DNA of 64,000 bases, from assembly GCF_026236535.1 (NCBI RefSeq), contig NZ_JAHTMW010000002.1, positions 124,001 to 188,000 on the forward strand. Direction: 5' to 3'. Each line of letters starts with the position of its first letter. Position 1 is the first letter of the stretch. Shown here in pieces: positions 58,306 to 64,000 of the stretch. The position numbers and the translations under genes were made by a program. Source of the DNA: Streptomyces sp. SKN60. GTDB taxonomy: Bacteria > Actinomycetota > Actinomycetes > Streptomycetales > Streptomycetaceae. The notes below the pieces were generated by a model. It did not search any database, was not told where the DNA came from, and saw only the letters and a list, made by a program, of their open reading frames with translations.

Positions 58306-59793
58306 ATGAGCGCCCGCCTCCTGGCCCTGAAGACATCCGACCGGCCCGCCCTGCGGTTCGGCGCCGGCACCCTGACGTACGAGGAACTGGCGCGCGCCGC
58401 CGGCGCCCTGGCCCCGCGGCTGCGTGCCGCCGGCCGGGTCGCCGTGTGGGCCACGCCCACGGCCGGGACGGCGGTCGGCGTGGTCGCCGCGCTGCTCGCC
58501 GGCGTGCCGGCCGTCCCGCTGAACCCGCGGATCGGCGAGCGCGAACTCGCGCACATCCTCCGCGACAGCGCGCCCGGCGCGGTGCTCGCGGCCGCGGGGG
58601 ACGAACTGCCGGCGGGGCTCGCGGGGCTGCCGCGGATCGACGTGGACGTACCGGCGTCCGGGTCGTACGCGGACGGCGACCCGTACGCCGAGGAGCCGGT
58701 CGACCCCGACGAGCCGGTCGACCCCGAGTCCGCGGCCCTGATCGTCTACACCTCCGGCACCACCGGCCCGCCCAAGGGCGTCCTGCTGTCCCACCGCGCC
58801 ATCGCCGCCTCCCTCGACGCGCTGGCGGCCGCCTGGGCCTGGACCGAGGACGACGTCCTCGTGCACGGCCTCCCGCTCTTCCACGTCCACGGCCTGGTCC
58901 TGGGCGTCCTCGGCCCGCTGCGGCGCGGCGGCGAGGTACGGCACCTGGGCGGCTTCTCCGTCGAGGGCGTCGCGAAGGAGCTGGGCGAGGGCGGCGGCAC
59001 GATGCTGTTCGGCGTACCGACCATGTACCACCGGATCGCGGAGGCCCTCCCCCACGACCCGGCGCTGGTACGGGCCCTGACGGGCGCCCGGCTCCTCGTC
59101 TCCGGCTCGGCGGCGCTCCCGGTGCACGACCACGAGCGGATCACGGCGGCGACGGGGCGGACGGTGATCGAGCGGTACGGGATGACCGAGACGCTCATGA
59201 ACACGTCCGTCCCCGTGGGGTCGGGCCCGCGCCCCGGCTCGGTCGGGCTGCCGCTCGACGGCGTCGAACTGCGGCTCGTGGAGGAGGACGGCTCCGTGCT
59301 GCCGGTGGCCGACGGGGAGACCGTCGGCGAGATCCAGGTGCGCGGCCCGAACCTGTTCACCGCGTACCTCAACCGGCCGGACGCGACGGCGGCGGCCTTC
59401 GCCGAGGGCGGCTGGTTCCGTACCGGGGACATGGCGGTACGGGAGCCCGACGGCTACGTCCGGATCGTCGGCCGCAAGGCCACCGACCTCATCAAGAGCG
59501 GCGGCTACAAGATCGGCGCCGGCGAGATCGAGAACGCGCTCCTCGACCACCCCGGCGTCCGCGAGGCCGCGGTCACCGGCGAGCCCGACCCGGACCTCGG
59601 CGAGCGCATCGTCGCCTGGATCGTCCCCACCGACCCCACCGCCCCGCCCGCCCCCGGCCCCCTCGCCGACCACGTCGCCACCCTCCTCGCCCCCCACAAG
59701 CGCCCCCGCGAGGTCCGCTACCTGGACGCCCTGCCCCGCAACGACATGGGCAAGATCCTGAAGAAGGCGCTCCGGGAGCCGACCGATGGCTGA
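58306..59793 (+). CDS. matB: Malonyl-CoA synthetase (acyl-CoA ligase family), 495 aa
   Basis: Activates malonate (or methylmalonate) to its CoA thioester through an adenylate, giving extender units for fatty acids or polyketides. The ANL motifs are A3 YTSGTTGPPKGVLLSH (near residue 150), FGVPTMYHRI, VSGSAALP, ERYGMTETLMNTSV, the hinge GRKATDLIKSGGYKIGAGEIE and the C-terminal catalytic Lys in GKILKKAL. These match the MatB protein of S. coelicolor closely as I recall it. The ATG at 58306 follows a CAGAAT -10-like element by 7 bases. It overlaps the carboxyltransferase gene by 8 bases, the same pairing as in S. coelicolor. Confidence 0.9.
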   Translation: MSARLLALKTSDRPALRFGAGTLTYEELARAAGALAPRLRAAGRVAVWATPTAGTAVGVVAALLAGVPAVPLNPRIGERELAHILRDSAPGAVLAAAGDELPAGLAGLPRIDVDVPASGSYADGDPYAEEPVDPDEPVDPESAALIVYTSGTTGPPKGVLLSHRAIAASLDALAAAWAWTEDDVLVHGLPLFHVHGLVLGVLGPLRRGGEVRHLGGFSVEGVAKELGEGGGTMLFGVPTMYHRIAEALPHDPALVRALTGARLLVSGSAALPVHDHERITAATGRTVIERYGMTETLMNTSVPVGSGPRPGSVGLPLDGVELRLVEEDGSVLPVADGETVGEIQVRGPNLFTAYLNRPDATAAAFAEGGWFRTGDMAVREPDGYVRIVGRKATDLIKSGGYKIGAGEIENALLDHPGVREAAVTGEPDPDLGERIVAWIVPTDPTAPPAPGPLADHVATLLAPHKRPREVRYLDALPRNDMGKILKKALREPTDG

Positions 59794-61147
59794 GCGCCTC
59801 TCCGCCCGCGCGGCGATCGCCCTGGTGACGGACGACTTCACGGAGCTGACCGCGCCGCCGACGCCGGCCGACGGGGCCGGCGAACAGGGCACCGGGCAGG
59901 CAGACGGGCCCCTCGGCTGGGACGGCTACGGCGCCTCCCGGGCCCGCGCCGCGGAGCGTACCGGCGAGGAGGAGTCCGTCGTCTTCGGGACCGCCGCCGT
60001 CGGGGGGCGGTCGTGCGTGCTGGTCGTGTTCGAGTTCGGGTTTCTCGGGGGGTCGCTCGGGCGGGCGGCCGGGGACCGGTTGGTGGCGGCCTACGCGGCG
60101 GCGGGGGCGAGGAGGGTGCCGCTGGTGTCCCTCGTCGCCACCGGGGGCAGTCGGATGCAGGAGGGGATGATCGCCCTCACCCAGCTGCAGCGGGTCGCCG
60201 CGGCGGCCGTCCGGCTGCGGGCGGCGGGGCTGCCGCATGTCACCGTGCTCCGCGACCCGGCCACCGGCGGGGGCTGGGCCACCGTCGGGGCCGGGGCGGA
60301 TGTGGTGCTGGCGCTGCCTTCGGCGCAGGTGGCGTTCGCGGGGTCGCGGGTGCGGCCGGCGGACGCCGACCCCGCCGCGTACACGGCGGAGGACCAGCAC
60401 GCGCACGGCCATGTCGACGCCCTCGTACCGCCGGAGCGGCTGCGCGAGGCCCTCGCGCTGTGGCTGCGGCTGCTGACCGCGGAGGCCGGGGAGGAGCCCG
60501 TGGCCGCTCCGCCGCCGCACGCGCTGCGCGAGCGGGAGCTGCCGGCCACCGGGTGGGACGCCGTGCGGGCGGCCCGCGCGCCCGAGCGGCCGCGGGCCGG
60601 GGCGTACCTCGACGCGTACTTCGCCGTGCGGGCCGCGATCAGCGGCGACCGGGCCGGCGGGGTGGACCCGACGGTGGAGTGCGGATTCGGGGTCCACGAG
60701 GGGCGGGCGGTGGCGTACGCGGCGCAGCTGGGCGGGGCGACCCGGCCGGCCGGGTTCCGTACGGTGGCGCGGCTCGCCCGGCTCGCGGACCGGCTCGGCA
60801 TCCCGGTCCTGACGCTGATCGACACGCCGGGCGCGGCCAACGACGCCGCGGCGGAGCGGGCGGGGGCCGGGCCGGCCATCGCGGAGGCGTTCACGGCGAT
60901 CGCCGAGGCCCGTACGCCGGTGACCTCGCTGCTCGTCGGCGAGGGCGGTTCGGGCGGGGCGCTCGCGCTCGCCGCGCCCGGCAACACCTGGGTCACGCCG
61001 GACGGCTATTTCTCGGTGATCGCGCCCGAGCTCGCCGCGCAGATCCTCAAGCGCCCGCCGGAGCGGGTGCCGGCCACCGCCGACCAGCTGCGGCTGCGCC
61101 CGCAGGACCTGGTGGCGCTCGGGGTGGTGCGCGGCATCGTCGGCTAG
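59786..61147 (+). CDS. Acetyl-CoA carboxylase carboxyltransferase-like protein, 453 aa
   Basis: A fused alpha/beta carboxyltransferase subunit of the acetyl/propionyl-CoA carboxylase superfamily. The N-half has VVFEFGFLGGSLGRAAGDRLVAAY and VPLVSLVATGGSRMQEGMIALTQL; the C-half has IPVLTLIDTPGAANDAAAERAGAGPAIAEAFTAIAEARTPVTSLLVGEGGSGGALALAAPGN, the usual biotin-carboxyl-CoA pocket sequence. Length is normal for a short fused form. It overlaps matB by 8 bases, so the two are made together; it may decarboxylate malonyl-CoA or transfer carboxyl groups. A biotin carboxylase subunit is not adjacent. Confidence 0.87.
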   Translation: MAERLSARAAIALVTDDFTELTAPPTPADGAGEQGTGQADGPLGWDGYGASRARAAERTGEEESVVFGTAAVGGRSCVLVVFEFGFLGGSLGRAAGDRLVAAYAAAGARRVPLVSLVATGGSRMQEGMIALTQLQRVAAAAVRLRAAGLPHVTVLRDPATGGGWATVGAGADVVLALPSAQVAFAGSRVRPADADPAAYTAEDQHAHGHVDALVPPERLREALALWLRLLTAEAGEEPVAAPPPHALRERELPATGWDAVRAARAPERPRAGAYLDAYFAVRAAISGDRAGGVDPTVECGFGVHEGRAVAYAAQLGGATRPAGFRTVARLARLADRLGIPVLTLIDTPGAANDAAAERAGAGPAIAEAFTAIAEARTPVTSLLVGEGGSGGALALAAPGNTWVTPDGYFSVIAPELAAQILKRPPERVPATADQLRLRPQDLVALGVVRGIVG

Positions 61148-61171
61148 GCGGTGTGGGGCCCGGGCGTGGGA

Positions 61172-61198
61172 AAGGCCCCCTCGGTTCGAGGGGGCCTT
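61172..61198. terminator. Terminator after the matB operon
   Basis: AAGGCCCCCTCG (61172-61183) pairs perfectly with 61187-61198 with a 3-base loop. It also faces the small secreted protein gene, so it probably acts on both strands. Confidence 0.85.
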
Positions 61199-61221
61199 CG
61201 CCGTGACGACGGCAGAGCGGC

Positions 61222-61395
61222 TCAGGCGGCGTCGCCCGCGCACATGCTGAAGTCGCCGCAGACGACGACCGTGTGGTCCACCACGGTCACGCTGTCGCCG
61301 TCCGAGTCGCCGTCGTAGCCGTAGGCGAGGGCCGTGCCCGAGCCGGAGAGGACGACGGCGGCGGCCAGGGCGGCCGTGGCGAGGAACTTGCGCAT
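61222..61395 (-). CDS. Small secreted peptide, 57 aa
   Basis: A very short exported protein: MRKFLATAALAAAVVLSGSGTALA is a clear signal peptide and the mature part is about 33 residues, acidic, with DGDSDGDSVTVVDHTVVV and two cysteines (VCGDFSMCAG) 6 apart that could form a disulphide. AGGAGG lies 7 bases before the ATG at 61395. Chaplins are the best-known small Streptomyces surface peptides but their GNVVS-type motif is absent. Function not known. It lies between the matB operon and the S8 protease gene on the same strand as the protease. Confidence 0.75.
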   Translation of the reverse strand: MRKFLATAALAAAVVLSGSGTALAYGYDGDSDGDSVTVVDHTVVVCGDFSMCAGDAA

Positions 61396-61511
61396 GAAAT
61401 TACCTCCTGATGAGCCGGGTTGCTCAGACCGGAGCCTGACCTGGGCATAGACCGACGGCAAGGACACGCGCCCGGACCCGCCCCGGGACGACCCGTTCGG
61501 GGGGCGCGCGA

Positions 61512-64000
61512 CTACTTCGCGCCCACCGCCCGGATGATCTCCTGGACGACGCTGCCGCCCCGGTCGTCGCTCGCGCCGGCCCGCAGCGAGACGGAGCCGG
61601 CACCGGCCGGGACGCGCAGCTCGCCGCGGCCCTGCGCGTTCAGCGCCGTCCTGGTCCAGGTCGCGCCCTCGTCGTAGGAGACCTCCAGGGTGGCGGCGCC
61701 GATGGTGCCGGTGCCGGCCGCGCCCTTCACGTACTCGGTGAAGATCCGTACGGGCACCTTCGACCCGGCCCGCACGTCGCCGGCGAGGTCGGTGTCGAGG
61801 TCGAAGCCGAGGTTGATCAGCGGCAGGTAGGTGGTCCGGTCGGACGGGGTCTCGGCGGAGCGGAAGGTCCATTCGGCGTGGCCCTTGGTGCCGAGCCGCC
61901 AGCGCTCGCGGTCGAGCGCGGTGTCGGTGACGACCCTGTACGTGGCCTCCTCGGCCGGGGCGTCCCAGGCGTAGGCGCCGGAGCTCTTCTTGCGGTCGAC
62001 GCGGACGCCGTTCACGTACACCTCGGTGTACTGGGTCATCGTCGGGTCGCTCCACACGTTGCCGAATCCGGTGTGGTCGGCGCCGGAGTCGCCCCACCCG
62101 GGGGTGTTGAACCGCAGGTCGTTGCCGGTGCGCTGCTGGCCCCAGCCGAGGCCGGTGCCGAGCCAGGGGTGCCAGACCGGCTCGAACCAGTCCGTGGCCT
62201 GCTCGCTGCCGCCGCGGTAGACCGACAGGCCGCCGCGCTGCTCCAGGGACTCGCCGAGGTCGACGGACTCGTGCCACTTCTGGCCGGGGCCGGTGGAGAC
62301 GTACTCGGTGCGCTCGGCCGGGAAGGCGATCCACTCCTTGAAGCCGAAGCCGCGCGGGAAGGTGTCGGTGATCGAGTAGCGGAACTCGCCGCCGAGCTCC
62401 TTCTTCGCGGTCGGCATGTGGTACGTCGCGTCGATGGTCGCGAGGTCGCGGGCGCCGGGCCGGTAGACCAGGTCGGTGCCGATGGCGCCCGGGTGGCCCT
62501 CGGAGAGGTCGTACGTGAAGGGGGTGAAGCGGGTGCCGGTCAGGTCGAGGCGGCCGCCACGCGCGGCGGCGGTCGCGAGCCGGGCGGCGTCGGCGGCGTT
62601 CACGGTGGCGACGGGCAGCTTCCGGTCCTGGTAGTCGGCGGTGCCGAACCACGACATCAGCCGGCCGGGCTCGTCGTCGGTGACGAACAGCGCCGCGGCG
62701 CCCGCGTCCTCGGCGGTCTGGGCGAGCTGCGCGGTGTCCGCGCCGGCGGTGCGGCGGACGAGGACGGCCTTGCCGGTGACGTCCTCGCCCGCGTACTCGG
62801 CGGCGGTGCCGGTGCCCGCGTCGACCACGGGGAGGCGGTGGCGGCCTGCGAGCAGGCCGCTGCCGGCCTGCGGGGTGAGCTCGCCGAGCCCGACGCCGCC
62901 GCCTGCGGTGCCTTCGAGCATCGGCTTGCCGAGCCGCCAGACCGTGCGGTACTCGAAGCTGCCGGTGGCGGGCTTCGCGGTGGGCGCGGCGAAGATCGAG
63001 TCGTACGTCATCGGGACCTGCACGGCCCCGCCGTAGGAGGCGCCGTTCGCCTTGCGGTCGAACTCCATCAGGAGCTGCCGGGTCTCGGTGCGCCGGTCGA
63101 CCTCGGCGCGGATCTCGCGCAGCTGCCGCCCGTCGAGGGTGATCTCGCGGTCCCGGTCGAGGACGATCTCGGGCGCGGTGAGGAAGCCGAGGCCGAGGGA
63201 GTCCTTGCCGTGCGAGCCGCGCACGTCGAGGAAGGTGTCGACGCTGTACGTGCCGGGCTTCAGGCGCAGTTGGAGGGTGCCGGACTCGCCGACGGTGACC
63301 GGGAAGGGGTCCACACCCGCGGTCAGCTGCTGCACGCCGAGATAGGCGGCGGTGGCGGCTCCGTCACGGTCCTTGACGTGGACGGTGAGGGTGTAGCGCT
63401 CCTCCTCCTTCACCAGGCCGAGCGCGGTGTGCGCGACGACCGATCCGGCGGACGTCGCGGTGATCCGGCCGGAGTTGGTGCCGACCGGCGCCTTGGTGCC
63501 GTCGCCGGTGACGGTGGTGCTCGCGGTGCCGTGCGCGGGGACGGTGAGGGTGCTGTCGGCGAGGGTCGCGCTGCCGGCCGGCATGCCCTCGACGGCGAGG
63601 TTCAACTCGACGGGCGCGTCGGAGGAGTTGGCGTACGTGACGGTCTTGGCGACCGGCTTGTTCGCCTCGTACGGCCAGGCGAGGAAGCCCAGGTCGGCGG
63701 AGCCGGTGGCGGTCACATCGGCGTTGATCGCGGCGGCCACGTCGACCCGGCCCGCGCCGAGGTCGTAGGCGGAGTCGGCCAGCGTCTTGGAGCTGGACAT
63801 CAGGGCGTCCTTGAGCCGGGCGCCGGTCCAGTCGGGGTGCTTCTCGGCGAGCAGCGCGGCGACGCCGGCGACGTGCGGGGTCGCCATCGACGTACCGCTC
63901 ATCGAGGTGTAGAGGCCGCTGCCGGGGAGGAGTTGGGAGCGGGCGGCGAGGATGCCGACGCCGGGGGCGGACACATCGGGCTTGAGCGCCTGGTCGCCGA
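61512..64000 (-). CDS. Subtilisin-like S8 serine peptidase, C-terminal part (5' end outside window)
   Basis: The C-terminal 829 or so residues of a large extracellular subtilase. The catalytic Ser block is present at the window edge: GTSMATPHVAGVAALLAEKHPDW, followed by a large tail. That tail contains beta-rich Fn3-like repeats and a PA (protease-associated) domain near the sequence DVTGKAVLVRRTAGADTAQLAQTAEDAGAAALFVTDDEPG. The catalytic Asp and His would lie in the missing N-terminal part, along with the signal peptide. The frame is open to the right edge, so the gene continues beyond it. Its large tail is typical of the high-molecular-mass Streptomyces subtilases. Confidence 0.9.
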   Translation of the reverse strand, partial: GDQALKPDVSAPGVGILAARSQLLPGSGLYTSMSGTSMATPHVAGVAALLAEKHPDWTGARLKDALMSSSKTLADSAYDLGAGRVDVAAAINADVTATGSADLGFLAWPYEANKPVAKTVTYANSSDAPVELNLAVEGMPAGSATLADSTLTVPAHGTASTTVTGDGTKAPVGTNSGRITATSAGSVVAHTALGLVKEEERYTLTVHVKDRDGAATAAYLGVQQLTAGVDPFPVTVGESGTLQLRLKPGTYSVDTFLDVRGSHGKDSLGLGFLTAPEIVLDRDREITLDGRQLREIRAEVDRRTETRQLLMEFDRKANGASYGGAVQVPMTYDSIFAAPTAKPATGSFEYRTVWRLGKPMLEGTAGGGVGLGELTPQAGSGLLAGRHRLPVVDAGTGTAAEYAGEDVTGKAVLVRRTAGADTAQLAQTAEDAGAAALFVTDDEPGRLMSWFGTADYQDRKLPVATVNAADAARLATAAARGGRLDLTGTRFTPFTYDLSEGHPGAIGTDLVYRPGARDLATIDATYHMPTAKKELGGEFRYSITDTFPRGFGFKEWIAFPAERTEYVSTGPGQKWHESVDLGESLEQRGGLSVYRGGSEQATDWFEPVWHPWLGTGLGWGQQRTGNDLRFNTPGWGDSGADHTGFGNVWSDPTMTQYTEVYVNGVRVDRKKSSGAYAWDAPAEEATYRVVTDTALDRERWRLGTKGHAEWTFRSAETPSDRTTYLPLINLGFDLDTDLAGDVRAGSKVPVRIFTEYVKGAAGTGTIGAATLEVSYDEGATWTRTALNAQGRGELRVPAGAGSVSLRAGASDDRGGSVVQEIIRAVGAK

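Overview
The window is very GC-rich and its third codon positions are strongly G/C biased. Start codons are often GTG, many starts have no ribosome binding site, and the gene families are typical of Streptomyces: a FasR-type regulator upstream of fabD-fabH-acpP-fabF, DUF1023 hydrolases, DUF3145 and DUF3052 proteins, MatB, and homodimeric AceE. I read it as a Streptomyces (or close relative) chromosomal core or near-core segment. It holds no phage, large biosynthetic cluster or CRISPR array. The genus is inferred from family resemblance, not from a database search.

Layout. 1-3956: a tellurite-resistance-like (TerD) group with a DUF475/TerC-like membrane protein. 4106-8285: peroxiredoxin, DUF3052 protein and pyruvate dehydrogenase E1 (aceE). 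8393-12040: ion channel, small secreted protein, and a divergent MFS exporter/TetR pair. 12228-19000: a DUF1023 hydrolase, a DUF4429/SHOCT protein, a NarL-type two-component system, and a second DUF1023 hydrolase coupled to a membrane acyltransferase. The last two operons carry the same direct-repeat promoter architecture. 19036-22971: MerR/aldo-keto reductase, serine hydrolase, methyltransferase/TetR. 22992-30136: an envelope block with a FemABX-type transferase, MurJ, an OmpR-type two-component system and a lipoprotein, divergent from an L,D-transpeptidase lipoprotein. 30140-36121: pirin, then fasR and the type II fatty acid synthase operon. 36124-45802: membrane and DUF3145 proteins, SGNH lipoprotein, GH3 glycosidase/TetR, an odd tRNA-like gene, a serine hydrolase, a dehydrogenase/LysR pair and a carbon-nitrogen hydrolase. 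45972-53249: M4 metalloprotease/LysR, EI24 protein, Ohr, oxidoreductase/MarR, zinc-ribbon membrane protein. 53393-61147: a gene broken by a small palindromic element, an MreB-like protein, a GAF sensor kinase, a NarK-type transporter, and matB with a carboxyltransferase. 61222-64000: small secreted protein and a subtilisin-like protease cut by the window end.

How genes work together. aceE supplies acetyl-CoA. matB and its partner carboxyltransferase probably handle malonyl-CoA. fasR-fabD-fabH-acpP-fabF builds fatty acids. The envelope block joins lipid II branching, lipid II flipping, cross-linking and a sensor system. Many regulators sit divergently from their likely target, with visible palindromes between them.

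Most unusual signals. (1) A 163-bp hairpin element is present twice, with at least nine compensated base changes between copies; one copy splits a gene. (2) A 124-nt tRNA-like gene has a normal acceptor stem and T arm but an abnormal centre. (3) A shared, exactly spaced direct-repeat promoter is found at 14397 and 16690. (4) A 51-bp duplication of the fabF 3' end lies just downstream of fabF.
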